Positions 50,055 to 58,467 of a stretch of DNA of 64,000 nt are shown here, piece after piece (position 1 is the stretch's first letter; the number at the start of each line of letters is the position of its first letter). Origin of the DNA: Actinomycetota bacterium (lineage in GTDB: Bacteria; Actinomycetota; Acidimicrobiia; Acidimicrobiales; Aldehydirespiratoraceae); assembly GCA_029979265.1 (NCBI GenBank), contig JAPOHW010000009.1, positions 1-64,000 of the forward strand, in the 5' to 3' direction. Under the pieces are notes generated by a model that searched no databases, was not told the origin of the DNA, and saw only the letters and a program-made list of their open reading frames with translations. The position numbers and the translations under genes were made by a program.

Positions 50055-50088
50055 ACATCGCTTCTCCGGTCGACCGGAGTAGCGATGT
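50055..50088. repeat. 34-bp near-perfect palindrome
   Basis: A central perfect 16-bp palindrome CTCCGGTCGACCGGAG (50064-50079) is flanked by one T-T mismatch and then 8-bp arms ACATCGCT / AGCGATGT. There is no loop, so it resembles a protein-binding or recombination site more than a terminator. Confidence 0.95.
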
Positions 50089-50203
50089 TTGGTTTTACGG
50101 CCGATGTTCGGCGTTGCGGCTCTGCTTCCGTCCTCAGCACTCGCAGCTCACAGGCGATCGATGTCGGCAGCCAGCCCGACCATCGGCACTCCCCAAAACG
50201 ACA

Positions 50204-50233
50204 GAATCCCCGGCCGAACGAGGCCGGGGATTC
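50204..50233. terminator. Strong hairpin terminator downstream of etfA
   Basis: GAATCCCCGGCC pairs perfectly with GGCCGGGGATTC across a 6-nt loop, 21 nt past the etfA stop on the minus strand. A short T-run (TTTT) follows a few bases later on that strand. It may also stop plus-strand transcripts from the SCO1664-family gene. Confidence 0.75.
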
Positions 50234-50254
50234 AGACGTCGTTACGACTGTTGC

Positions 50255-51223
50255 TCAGCGACTCTGCAATGCCTCGATCAACTTCGGCATCACCTTGTGC
50301 ACATCACCCACGATGCCGAGGTCGGCAACGGCGAAGATCGGCGCCTCCGGATCCTTGTTGATCGCAATGATGTTTTTCGACCCCTTCATGCCGACCAAGT
50401 GTTGCGTCGCTCCGGAAATGCCGGCGGCGATGTACACCGTGGGCTTCACAACCTTGCCGGTCTGGCCGACCTGATAGCTGTAGGGAACCCACCCAGCGTC
50501 GACAATGGCTCGACTGGCACCCGGAGCACCGCCAACTACCTTGGCGAGATCGTCGACCATCACATACGCCTCAGGCGCCCCGAGGCCACGGCCACCCGAG
50601 ACGACGATGGCGGCCTCGTCGAGCTTAGGACCATCGGACTCCTCGGCGTGACTGTTCACGACCTTGGCCGCACCGACGGCACCCAGGTCGGGGACCTCGA
50701 GGTCCTCGGTGTCGGCCTCCGCCCCGCCGACACCTGCTGCCTCGAACGACTTCGGCCGCACGAGAAAGATGCCTGGTTTCCCGGAGGTGTTCTTGGTCTT
50801 GACATCGACAGTACCGCCGAACACCGGCTCGGAGCCGATCAAGGTGTCGTCGACCTCCAGTGCGACCACGTTGGTGATCACCGACGTGTCGAGCTTCACC
50901 GACAGGCGTCCGGCAACGTCTCGACCGTCCTGGGTCGTACCGAGCAGGAACGCATCAGGAGCCTCGACATCGCCGGATGCGATGGCGGCGGCCACGGCGG
51001 ACGCAACAGCAACACCCTGGAGTCCGCCCTCGAGATCACCGGTGCTGTAGACCGTCTCAGCCCCATGCTCACCAAGCTGCTCGGCGTAGTCGTCACCGTC
51101 ACCGGCCATGAAGACCTCGACCGTGTCGGCCAGGCTTCGGGCAGCGGCCAACATCTCGAGCGTGATCGACGCAACGTCGTCGCCGGCGACTTCGCCGAAG
51201 ACCCAGATCTTGTCGAGTCCCAT
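50255..51223 (-). CDS. etfA: Electron transfer flavoprotein alpha subunit
   Basis: A 322-residue FAD-binding ETF subunit. The C-terminal FAD domain is diagnostic: [57 protein letters not shown] and [19 protein letters not shown]. It receives electrons from acyl-CoA dehydrogenases. Its ATG shares a base with the etfB stop (TGATG). Confidence 0.97.
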   Translation of the reverse strand: MGLDKIWVFGEVAGDDVASITLEMLAAARSLADTVEVFMAGDGDDYAEQLGEHGAETVYSTGDLEGGLQGVAVASAVAAAIASGDVEAPDAFLLGTTQDGRDVAGRLSVKLDTSVITNVVALEVDDTLIGSEPVFGGTVDVKTKNTSGKPGIFLVRPKSFEAAGVGGAEADTEDLEVPDLGAVGAAKVVNSHAEESDGPKLDEAAIVVSGGRGLGAPEAYVMVDDLAKVVGGAPGASRAIVDAGWVPYSYQVGQTGKVVKPTVYIAAGISGATQHLVGMKGSKNIIAINKDPEAPIFAVADLGIVGDVHKVMPKLIEALQSR

Positions 51224-52002
51224 CAGAGCACCTTCAAATCGTCCAGGAAGGCAACGATGCGTTCGTGCGCATCACCTTCGTCTTCGATGACTTCGCCCGC
51301 CTCACGAGCAGGAGCGGCTTCGATCGACACGATCTCCTGCCCACCACCGGCCCAACCGACCTGGCTGGGGTCGATACCGAGCGCACCAAGGTCGAGTTGG
51401 TCGACCGGCTTGCTCTTCGCAGCCATGATGCCCTTGAAGGACGGATACCGAGGCTCGACCACGCCGGCGGTCACGGACACGAGAGCGGGGAGCGGGCATT
51501 CGACCTCGTCATAGCCTGCTTCGGTCTGGCGTTGCACCTTGGCCGCACCCCCGTCGACGGCGACCGACTTTGCGAACGTCACCGACGGCAGGCCGAGGAG
51601 TTCGGCGATCTGAGCGGGCACGGTGCCCGTGTACCCGTCGGAGGACTCCGTGGCGGCGAGGACCAGATCCGGCTCTTGTCGAGCGATCGCAGCGGCAAGC
51701 ACCTTCGCCGTCCCGAGCGCATCAGAACCCTGAAGCGCGTCATCACTCACGATGGTGGCGCTGGCCGCACCCATCGCAAGCGCCGTGCGCAGCCCGCTGA
51801 CTTCGTTGTTCGGTGCCATCGACACCAGGTGGACTTCGCCGTCACCGGCAGCGTCGACGAGCTGCAGCGCCATTTCGACCCCGTAGGAGTCGGACTCGTC
51901 GAGAATGAGCTTCGAGTCCCGCTTGAGCGTCTTGGTCTCGGGGTCGAGCGCACCAGGATCGGCCGGGTCCGGGATCTGCTTCACACAGACAACAACTTTC
52001 AT
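51223..52002 (-). CDS. etfB: Electron transfer flavoprotein beta subunit
   Basis: A 259-residue ETF subunit with MKVVVCVKQIPDP at the N-terminus, the AMP-site region VLAAAIARQEPDLVLAATESSDGYTGTVPAQIAELL, and the recognition loop LPALVSVTAGVVEPRYPSFKGIMAAKSKP. First gene of the etfBA pair; its promoter lies in the 66-nt gap shared with the divergent lipid kinase gene. Confidence 0.97.
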   Translation of the reverse strand: MKVVVCVKQIPDPADPGALDPETKTLKRDSKLILDESDSYGVEMALQLVDAAGDGEVHLVSMAPNNEVSGLRTALAMGAASATIVSDDALQGSDALGTAKVLAAAIARQEPDLVLAATESSDGYTGTVPAQIAELLGLPSVTFAKSVAVDGGAAKVQRQTEAGYDEVECPLPALVSVTAGVVEPRYPSFKGIMAAKSKPVDQLDLGALGIDPSQVGWAGGGQEIVSIEAAPAREAGEVIEDEGDAHERIVAFLDDLKVL

Positions 52003-52068
52003 AGCCGAGCATTCTGCCAGTCGGGAGCGAGAATGCCTCGTCGGGCGAACCAGATAGTTTGAGCGATC

Positions 52069-52995
52069 TTGCGGATCTTGTTCATCGTCAACGCCGTCGC
52101 TTCATCGGTCACCCGTCGCCGACGCGTCATGATCCACAAGGCGCTGTCGACCGATCACGACGTCACCATCACCGAGACGAGTCGGCGCGGTCATGCCACC
52201 CGTCTCGCCCAGTCCGCCGCTCGTGACAACTACGATCTCGTAGTCGTGCTCGGCGGCGACGGCACCTTCAACGAAGCAGCCAACGGCCTTGCCGGCACCG
52301 AGACCGCGCTCGGCGTGCTGCCGGGCGGCTCGACGAATGTGTTCGCCCGTATTCTCGGGCTCCCCGACGACTCGGTCGAGGCCGCCGGCGTCTTGCTCGA
52401 CGCACTCGCCGCCAACCACATCGAGCGTGTGGGTTTGGGCGCGGTCGAGGGCCGCTATTTCCTCTTCCACTGCGGGATCGGTTTCGATGCAGCGGTCGTC
52501 GAGCAGGTTGAGCGGCGAGGGCCGTGGAAGCGCTGGGCCGGCCATCCACTCTTCGTGTACGCCGCCATCGACACATGGCTCCGGCGCATCGATCGGATCA
52601 ATCCACCGCTTCGAGTCATCGGGCCCGACGGCACGGAGATCACAACCGGATTCTTCTCGGTGGTCATGAACGCAAATCCCTACACCTACCTCGGCAACCG
52701 GTCCCTCGAACTCGTCCCCGGCCTCGGTCTGCGCGATCCGCTCGCCGCCGTCACCCTCGAGAAGCTCGATCTCCGCACGCTCGGATCGGTCGCCGGCAAT
52801 GCCCTCGCCCATCGAACCCTCGACGGGTCTCCCCACCTCGACGTTCGAACCGGTCTCCGGTCACTGGTGATCGAAGCCGACCCGCCCATTCCCTACCAGG
52901 TCGATGGCGATCACCTCGGCGCATCGAGACGCCTCCGATTCACCTGGACGCCGAACCACCTGTCGTTGCTGATGCCGCTCGGGGCCGGGATCTGA
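52069..52995 (+). CDS. Diacylglycerol/lipid kinase (DagK/YegS type)
   Basis: A 308-residue soluble lipid kinase. The nucleotide-binding GGDGTFNE is at 62-69 and LPGGSTNVFARILG follows, as in DgkB/YegS/sphingosine kinase-like proteins; the C-terminal beta-sandwich contains FSVVMNANPYTYLG and IPYQVDGDHLG. It would phosphorylate diacylglycerol or a related lipid. The TTG start at 52069 (MRILFIVN) is supported by TAGTTT (52055-52060) 8 nt upstream, with no other suitable codon. Confidence 0.92.
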   Translation: MRILFIVNAVASSVTRRRRVMIHKALSTDHDVTITETSRRGHATRLAQSAARDNYDLVVVLGGDGTFNEAANGLAGTETALGVLPGGSTNVFARILGLPDDSVEAAGVLLDALAANHIERVGLGAVEGRYFLFHCGIGFDAAVVEQVERRGPWKRWAGHPLFVYAAIDTWLRRIDRINPPLRVIGPDGTEITTGFFSVVMNANPYTYLGNRSLELVPGLGLRDPLAAVTLEKLDLRTLGSVAGNALAHRTLDGSPHLDVRTGLRSLVIEADPPIPYQVDGDHLGASRRLRFTWTPNHLSLLMPLGAGI

Positions 52996-53009
52996 GTCCC
53001 CCCTGCCGT

Positions 53010-53717
53010 TCACGCCGTCGGTGGGTTCCGATGATCGAAGATCTGGCGAGCGACGTCGGGGACGTCGGTGCAGATGCCGTCCACCCCATGACCGACGAGT
53101 GCTTCCATGCGTTCGGGGTCGTTCACGGTCCAGACGTTGACCCGTAGCCCCTCGTCCTGGGCCCGTTCGACCAGCGTTGCCGTGACGAGCGGATCGTACG
53201 GGTGGATCGCCGCCATCTCGTGGGCACAGGCGCGCGCAATCGCCGACGCCGGCTCCCCGATGGCGTAGAGGTACGCAAGCGGAATCGTCGGGTCGACGGC
53301 ACGCAACCGGTCGAGCGTGTCCATGTTGAACGAGGAGACAAGTGCCCGCTCGGGCCCGAGATAGGCGTGGACGAGGCCGGCGACAGCATCGGACACGAGG
53401 TGGTCGGCGTCGTAGTCGGGATCGGACGGGAGATTCTTGATCTCGATATTCACGCCCATGCCGTGACACTCCTCAAGTGCTTCGGCCAGGCTGGGCACAA
53501 ACGCTGGCAGTTCACCGGAATTGAGTTGGCTCACCATGCGACCGTCGCCGAGGTGGGCGTCGTGATGGACCACGACCACACCGTCGGCAGTGCGACGAAC
53601 ATCGAGTTCGACCCAGTCGGCTCCCAGCTCTCGAGCCATGCGAAACGCAGGGAGCGTGTTCTCCTGCGCGACTTCTCGTGCACCTCGATGCGCGATGACC
53701 ATGGGGGTCGCTGCCAT
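53010..53717 (-). CDS. Glycerophosphodiester phosphodiesterase
   Basis: A 235-residue GDPD-family TIM barrel hydrolysing glycerophosphodiesters to glycerol-3-phosphate and an alcohol. Active-site residues are in MVIAHRGAREVAQENTL (His10, Arg11), VELDVRRTADG (Glu37, Asp39) and VVVHHDAHL. No signal peptide, so it is cytoplasmic. Start ATG 53717 is used; a slightly longer start exists. Convergent with the lipid kinase gene by 14 nt. Confidence 0.94.
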   Translation of the reverse strand: MAATPMVIAHRGAREVAQENTLPAFRMARELGADWVELDVRRTADGVVVVHHDAHLGDGRMVSQLNSGELPAFVPSLAEALEECHGMGVNIEIKNLPSDPDYDADHLVSDAVAGLVHAYLGPERALVSSFNMDTLDRLRAVDPTIPLAYLYAIGEPASAIARACAHEMAAIHPYDPLVTATLVERAQDEGLRVNVWTVNDPERMEALVGHGVDGICTDVPDVARQIFDHRNPPTA

Positions 53718-53800
53718 ACCAAGATTCAAGCAGGCCGACATCGCCATCGGGACTACCCCCCGTCCAAAAGAGGGGAACGAGAACCTGTTTCAATCGACTC

Positions 53801-53829
53801 TTGCCAAATCTAGAACCGGTTTCTATTGT
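53801..53829 (+). promoter_or_regulatory. Promoter of the whiB gene with a palindrome in the spacer
   Basis: TTGCCA (53801-53806) and TATTGT (53824-53829) are 17 nt apart. The spacer holds AACCGGTT (53814-53821), part of an imperfect TAGAACCGGTTTCTA inverted repeat, placed where a regulator would block RNA polymerase. The start codon is 55 nt after the -10. Confidence 0.55.
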
Positions 53830-53883
53830 GTTGCCGGGTCGGGACGGGGCTCCCGAATCACTCACAATCCAGGGGGACTTTCC

Positions 53884-54177
53884 GTGGCGCTCACCGCCGA
53901 CGCTTTCCAGTCGACCATCGATTGGCGCAAAGATGCACGTTGCCGCGACACGGACCCCGGGCTGTTTTTCCCGGTGGGGACCACCGGCATGGCAATCGAG
54001 CAGATCGACATCGCCAAGGCCGTGTGCATCGAGTGCAATGCTCAGGAGGCGTGCCTCGAATTCGCGCTTTCCACGAACCAGGACACCGGTGTGTGGGGAG
54101 GCACCTCCGAGGAGGAGCGTCGCGTGATCCGCCGTCGTCGTCGCCAGGAGCGGTCGATGACGAACGCCGCCGGCTGA
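53884..54177 (+). CDS. WhiB-family iron-sulfur transcription factor (WhiB1-like)
   Basis: A 97-residue Wbl protein. Four [4Fe-4S] ligands are Cys20, Cys48, Cys51 and Cys57 (C-x27-C-x2-C-x5-C), followed by the GVWGGTSEEERR turn and a basic DNA-binding tail (RRRRRQERS). Wbl proteins bind sigma-A region 4 and sense NO/redox. Its neighbour is a PdtaS-like kinase on the opposite strand, the same arrangement as whiB1 (Rv3219) and pdtaS (Rv3220c) in mycobacteria. The GTG start gives the family length. Confidence 0.95.
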   Translation: MALTADAFQSTIDWRKDARCRDTDPGLFFPVGTTGMAIEQIDIAKAVCIECNAQEACLEFALSTNQDTGVWGGTSEEERRVIRRRRRQERSMTNAAG

Positions 54178-54185
54178 GCGGACGG

Positions 54186-55706
54186 TCACGCCGTCGACGA
54201 TCCGCCTCGCCGCGGTACCCGAACTTCGACCACGACGCCCCGCGGGGCCACGTCGGAGCCGTGGCGCATCGTGATCGTGCCGCCCAAGTCCGAGACGACG
54301 AACGTCCGCACGATGGTGAGCCCAAGGCCTGCGTCCCGATCGAGTGAGAATCCATCGGCAATGCCCGCCCCACCATTGCGCACCCGAACCACGACCGACC
54401 GACGGTCCGCCTCGAGCTCGATGCTGATGGCGGTTTCTTCGGCACCGGAGTGATCGATGGCGTTCTGGACAAGTTCGGCAACAGCGACGGCGAGGGGCAT
54501 TGCGACCTCGCCGGGCAGTTCACCGACCTCGCCGGCGACCTCGACTCGCAATGGCCGGTCCGGTGAACTCAAACCTTCGGTGACGAGCCGAACAACTCGA
54601 CGGACGACGGTGTCGAAGTCGACCTCATCGGTCGCATCGGTTGCGAGTGTCTCGTGCACGACCGCAATCGCACCGATTCGGCGGGCACTGTGAGCGACGG
54701 CCAGCCGAGCCTCATCCGACGTGAGCCGCCGGGCCTGCAGGTGGAGCAGTGACTGAATCGTCTGCAAGTTGTTCTTGACCCGGTGATGGATCTCTCGAAT
54801 CGTCGTGTCCTTCGACATCAACAGACGATCACGACTTCGGAGCTCGCTGACATCCCGCAAGACAGCAAGCACACCGGTGGCTCGCCCGCTCTCGACCAGG
54901 GGGTGGCACCGAATGACCACACTGAGATCGTCGCTGTGTTCGATCTCGTCGATGGTGCTGTGCCTGGTCGCCAGGGCACGGCGAACGACCGTATCGTCGA
55001 CGCCGACCTCGTCGAGCGTGCGTCCGGTGGGATCGGCCCACACCCCGAGTCGGTGGAGCGCCGAAACTGCGTTCGGCGATGCAAACGCCACGCGACGCTC
55101 CCGGTCGAGCACCAGCACACCGTCGCCAACCCGGGGCTCACGAAACTCGCCGGCCCGTTCCTGTTGCTCCAGCGGGAACGTGCCTTCCTCCACCATCGTG
55201 GCGAAGCGACGCCACAGCGTCCGGTACTCGCGCTCGAGACCGGATCGGTTCCCGGCCAACCCTGCTTCGGCCTCACGGGTGAGGACTGCGATCGTTTCGC
55301 CGTCGTGACGAACCGGCACATGGTCGACGAGGATCTGGCGGGTACCGATCGGCGCGGCGATCCCTTCCTCGACGGTTGGATCCGTGAATCCTCCGGGACC
55401 GACAACGGTGATCGGGACCTCGGTCCGAACCCCGTCGGTGAACGTTCGCGCCAGCATCCGACGAGCATCCGACGGGACGAAGGTACCGACAGGATCGCCT
55501 CCGTGAACCGTGCCCGCAGTGGTCGACCGGACATGCCCCAACACGATGAACCGTGATGCCTCGGCGTCGGTAGGCGCGTAGAGCAGCAGGTCGGCAAACG
55601 AGAGATCTGCCGGAAGCGACCACGAGCCGAGCAGGCGTTGCAGATGCGCAACCGCCTTCGGCGAGAGTGTCGTGTGCGCCGCCGCCAGTTCGGCGAGGCT
55701 CGCCAT
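54186..55706 (-). CDS. pdtaS: PdtaS-like cytoplasmic sensor histidine kinase
   Basis: A 506-residue soluble kinase. The order is an N-terminal GAF-like region (~1-150), a linker helix, a PAS-like region (~195-285), HisKA_2 with the phospho-acceptor in IREIHHRVKNNLQTIQSLLHLQ (His307/308), and a HATPase domain with the N-box VAELVQNAIDHSG and GLGLTIV. No membrane segment. In mycobacteria PdtaS phosphorylates the antiterminator PdtaR; no response regulator is adjacent here. Symbol given by similarity and synteny with whiB. Confidence 0.92.
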   Translation of the reverse strand: MASLAELAAAHTTLSPKAVAHLQRLLGSWSLPADLSFADLLLYAPTDAEASRFIVLGHVRSTTAGTVHGGDPVGTFVPSDARRMLARTFTDGVRTEVPITVVGPGGFTDPTVEEGIAAPIGTRQILVDHVPVRHDGETIAVLTREAEAGLAGNRSGLEREYRTLWRRFATMVEEGTFPLEQQERAGEFREPRVGDGVLVLDRERRVAFASPNAVSALHRLGVWADPTGRTLDEVGVDDTVVRRALATRHSTIDEIEHSDDLSVVIRCHPLVESGRATGVLAVLRDVSELRSRDRLLMSKDTTIREIHHRVKNNLQTIQSLLHLQARRLTSDEARLAVAHSARRIGAIAVVHETLATDATDEVDFDTVVRRVVRLVTEGLSSPDRPLRVEVAGEVGELPGEVAMPLAVAVAELVQNAIDHSGAEETAISIELEADRRSVVVRVRNGGAGIADGFSLDRDAGLGLTIVRTFVVSDLGGTITMRHGSDVAPRGVVVEVRVPRRGGSSTA

Positions 55707-55726
55707 CAGCCGAGCAGATCAGCCGC

Positions 55727-55954
55727 TCAGCCGAAGCCGATCGGGTTGTTGCCCTCGGGCCCGAGTTCGACGTAGGAGATGCGCGCTGCTGCGACGGCAA
55801 CCTCGAGTCCCTTGTCGTCGGTGAGCCACAGCACCGAGGCATCGCCCGCCAGTGCAGCCTCGATCGATGCCTTGAGCCCGGCGCGATCGGTGTCGTCGTC
55901 GAGTTTGAGCTGAACTTCACGGGGCGTGTCGGTGACTCCGATGCGGATATCCAC
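55727..55954 (-). CDS. DUF3107 family protein
   Basis: A 75-residue small acidic protein (MDIRIGVTDTPREVQLKLDDD...WLTDDKGLEVAVAAARISYVELGPE) matching DUF3107 (Rv3208A/TB9.4-like), conserved in actinobacteria with unknown role. GTG 55954 is used as start. It lies between mrp and pdtaS and is probably co-transcribed with one of them. Confidence 0.9.
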   Translation of the reverse strand: MDIRIGVTDTPREVQLKLDDDTDRAGLKASIEAALAGDASVLWLTDDKGLEVAVAAARISYVELGPEGNNPIGFG

Positions 55955-55982
55955 GGTTGCTGTCTCCAGGGGTCGGGTGTGA

Positions 55983-57161
55983 TCAGTTGATCTTGAGTTC
56001 GGGATGTGTGCGTTTGCTCGGTGCATGCGCGAGGACCCACTCTGCCATCCCGACAAAGGCCTGCGATGCCTCGTTGGTCGGGTCGACCGCCATGATCGGT
56101 CGACCCTGATCAGAACCTTCCCGCATCGGGATGGTCATCGGGACCTGGCCGATGAGATCGACCTCGAGACGGTCGGCGAGATCCTTGCCGCCACCGGCAC
56201 CGAACAACGGGTACTGCTTGCCATCGTCGCCGGTGAACCAGGACATGTTTTCGATGACGCCCTTCACCTCGATGTTGACCTGCTGGAACATGAATGCCGA
56301 GCGCTGTGCAACCTTTTGCGCAGCGGGGTTGGGCGTCGTGACGATATAGGCCTCGCTGCGCGGCAGGAACTGCGCAAGCGACAGCGAGATGTCGCCGGTG
56401 CCGGGTGGGAGGTCGACGAGCAGAACATCCGGCTCGTCCCAGTACACATCGGTGAGGAACTGCTCGAGTGCCTTGTGAAGCATGGGGCCCCGCCAGATCA
56501 CCGGCTGATCTTCCTGGGCGAAGAACCCCATCGAGATGCAGCGAACCCCGTGTGTCTCGGGCGGCACGATCATGTCGTCGATCACGGTGGGCGGATGCTC
56601 GACCCCCAGCATCCGAGGAATCGAAAAACCCCACACGTCGGCGTCGACCACTGCGACCGACTTGCCTTGCTGTGCGAGTGCGATCCCGAGGTTGGCAGTG
56701 ACCGACGACTTGCCGACACCACCCTTGCCCGATGCGATGAGCAGTGTGCGAGTGCGATTTCCCGCCTCGGCGAACGGGATCGCACGCCCTTCTGCGTGGC
56801 CGTGCGCGGTCTGTGAGCCTGCCGTGCTGGCTGGATCGCCATGGACGAGTTGGCGGACCTGCGCCCGCTGCTCGTCGGTCATCACCCCGAAATCGATGGT
56901 TACCAGGTTGACGCCGTCGAGCGCCTGCACGGCCTCGGAGACCTCGGTCTGAATCTGATTCCGCAACGGACAACCGGCGATGGTGAGGTCGATACCGACC
57001 TCCACATGTCCGCCGTCGATCACCGTGGATCGCACCATGCCGAGATCGACGATGCTGCGGTGGAGTTCGGGGTCCTGAACCGGGCGCAGTGCGTTGATGA
57101 CGACGGCTTCTGTGACAGACATGGGCAGTGGATCGCCTTCCGGTATTTCTCCTACGGCCAT
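55983..57161 (-). CDS. mrp: Mrp/ApbC-family Fe-S cluster carrier ATPase
   Basis: A 392-residue P-loop protein. The N-terminal MIP18-like domain (ALRPVQDPELHRSIVDLGMVR, TIAGCPLRNQI) is followed by the deviant Walker A SGKGGVGKSSVTANL, DADVWGFSIPRML and DLPPGTGDISLSLAQFLP of Mrp/NBP35 scaffolds. It would assemble and transfer [4Fe-4S] clusters. The usual C-terminal CxxC pair of some ApbC members is not seen; NMSWF replaces it. Start ATG 57161, with another at 57122. Divergent from a SufR-like Fe-S regulator. Confidence 0.92.
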   Translation of the reverse strand: MAVGEIPEGDPLPMSVTEAVVINALRPVQDPELHRSIVDLGMVRSTVIDGGHVEVGIDLTIAGCPLRNQIQTEVSEAVQALDGVNLVTIDFGVMTDEQRAQVRQLVHGDPASTAGSQTAHGHAEGRAIPFAEAGNRTRTLLIASGKGGVGKSSVTANLGIALAQQGKSVAVVDADVWGFSIPRMLGVEHPPTVIDDMIVPPETHGVRCISMGFFAQEDQPVIWRGPMLHKALEQFLTDVYWDEPDVLLVDLPPGTGDISLSLAQFLPRSEAYIVTTPNPAAQKVAQRSAFMFQQVNIEVKGVIENMSWFTGDDGKQYPLFGAGGGKDLADRLEVDLIGQVPMTIPMREGSDQGRPIMAVDPTNEASQAFVGMAEWVLAHAPSKRTHPELKIN

Positions 57162-57163
57162 AG

Positions 57164-57171
57164 GTAGAATA
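57164..57171. promoter_or_regulatory. Overlapping divergent -10 elements (mrp / SufR-like gene)
   Basis: TAGAAT (57165-57170, plus) is 6 nt before the GTG of the regulator gene, and TATTCT (57171-57166, minus) is 4 nt before the mrp ATG. The two share five bases in a 15-nt gap, so the genes' promoters must compete or be co-regulated. Confidence 0.5.
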
Positions 57172-57176
57172 CCGGG

Positions 57177-57905
57177 GTGGATCGAGCGTCACCCATACGG
57201 GAGCTGAGTCCGACGGAGTTCGCGTCGACGGTCACTGCCATCACTGCGGCCTTCGGTGACCCGACTCGACGCGACATCTTCCTGTTCGCCCACGAACACG
57301 AGGCCGGCGTCACGGCAGCAGATTGCGCAGCACGATTCGATCTGCATGCCAACGTTGCCCGTCACCACCTCGACAAGCTGGCGTCCGGTGGCTACCTCGA
57401 AGTCGCAGTTGCGAAATCCGCCGGTGGTGTCGGTCGACCGTCGAAGCGATACCGGGCCACCGAGGACGCCGTGCACCTGGCGGTCGACGTTCGTCAAGAC
57501 GACATTCTGGTGGCCCTCCTCGGCCGAGCATTGGCGCTCTTGCCCGCCGAGGTTGCCGAACAGATGGCCGAAGAGGTGGGCCAGGAGTACGGGAAAGCGA
57601 TGGCCGAATCGCTGGAGCCGGCCGCCACCCATCGGTCATTCCAAGGTGCGCTCCATGCCGTCGCCGATGCCCTGTCCGCCCACGGGTTCGCCGCCCGGGC
57701 CGAACAGGTCGACGGTGACGAGCTTCAGATCGTCGCCGAGCACTGCCCGTTCGGCGATGCTGTCGTCGAGCACCCGGTGATCTGCGCAGTGGATCGCGGC
57801 ATCGTCAAAGGCATGCTCAACCAGCTGGTCGGACCGAGCGGTGCCGATACGGCGTCGTCGGTGGCCCAGGGCGACGACATCTGTGTCACACACGTGACGC
57901 TCTAG
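57177..57905 (+). CDS. SufR-like iron-sulfur HTH regulator
   Basis: A 242-residue DeoR/ArsR-like winged-helix regulator. The HTH is AFGDPTRRDIFLFAHEHEAGVTAADCAARFDLHANVARHHLDKL (about 24-68). Toward the C-terminus Cys190-x12-Cys203 matches the SufR cluster ligand spacing, with a third cysteine at 236. SufR represses suf genes when its cluster is present. Divergence from mrp suggests it controls Fe-S carrier synthesis. Start GTG is leaderless. Confidence 0.85.
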   Translation: MDRASPIRELSPTEFASTVTAITAAFGDPTRRDIFLFAHEHEAGVTAADCAARFDLHANVARHHLDKLASGGYLEVAVAKSAGGVGRPSKRYRATEDAVHLAVDVRQDDILVALLGRALALLPAEVAEQMAEEVGQEYGKAMAESLEPAATHRSFQGALHAVADALSAHGFAARAEQVDGDELQIVAEHCPFGDAVVEHPVICAVDRGIVKGMLNQLVGPSGADTASSVAQGDDICVTHVTL

Positions 57906-57954
57906 GGAGGCTGCACCAGCAGCGTCCGACGCGGCTGCAGCTACGGTCTTGCCG

Positions 57955-58422
57955 GTGACCATCCATCTGGTGCGCCACGGGAGCGCAGGACACCGCACTG
58001 CCGTGGACGATGGCGACGATCTCCTCCGTCCACTCGACGAGCGAGGGCGTGCACAGGCCGAGGCGTTGGTGGAGTTCTTCACCGAGGTGGACCTGCGAGC
58101 GATCTGGTCGTCGACAGCCACCCGTTGTCTCCAGACCGTCGCCCCGCTGGCCGCAGCTCGACATCTGGTCGTCGACGAGCGTGGCGAACTCACCGAGGGT
58201 GCCCGCTCGATGCTGCTCCTCGACATGCTTCGCCAGGAGATCCTGCGCGACGGCGACATCGTCATGTGCAGCCACGGTGACCTCATCCCGGACGTCGTGA
58301 ACCGTCTCCTGCGGGAGGGGATGCGGGTCATCGGCGGTCGCGGCTGCGCCAAGGGTTCGGTCTGGAGCCTCGAAGCACGCGGTCGCGACATCGTGAGAGG
58401 CATCTACTCGGCGGCCCCGTAG
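57955..58422 (+). CDS. SixA-like phosphohistidine phosphatase family protein
   Basis: A 155-residue small histidine phosphatase. The catalytic RHG is in HLVRHGSAGHR, with LDERGRAQAEAL, WSSTATRCLQTVAPLA and the second His in VMCSHGDLIPDVVNRLL, as in SixA. GTG 57955 is chosen over TTG 57949 because TACGGT (57942-57947) lies 7 nt before it. Target unknown. Confidence 0.88.
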   Translation: MTIHLVRHGSAGHRTAVDDGDDLLRPLDERGRAQAEALVEFFTEVDLRAIWSSTATRCLQTVAPLAAARHLVVDERGELTEGARSMLLLDMLRQEILRDGDIVMCSHGDLIPDVVNRLLREGMRVIGGRGCAKGSVWSLEARGRDIVRGIYSAAP

Positions 58423-58467
58423 CCGCTGCGTTCGACCGCCGACGCGACGTCGGTCGAGCGCTGCCGG

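Noticed and set aside
49992-50474. Small plus-strand gene in the repeat region
   Set aside because: It runs through the palindrome and terminator and into etfA antisense; no ribosome binding site and no plausible protein.
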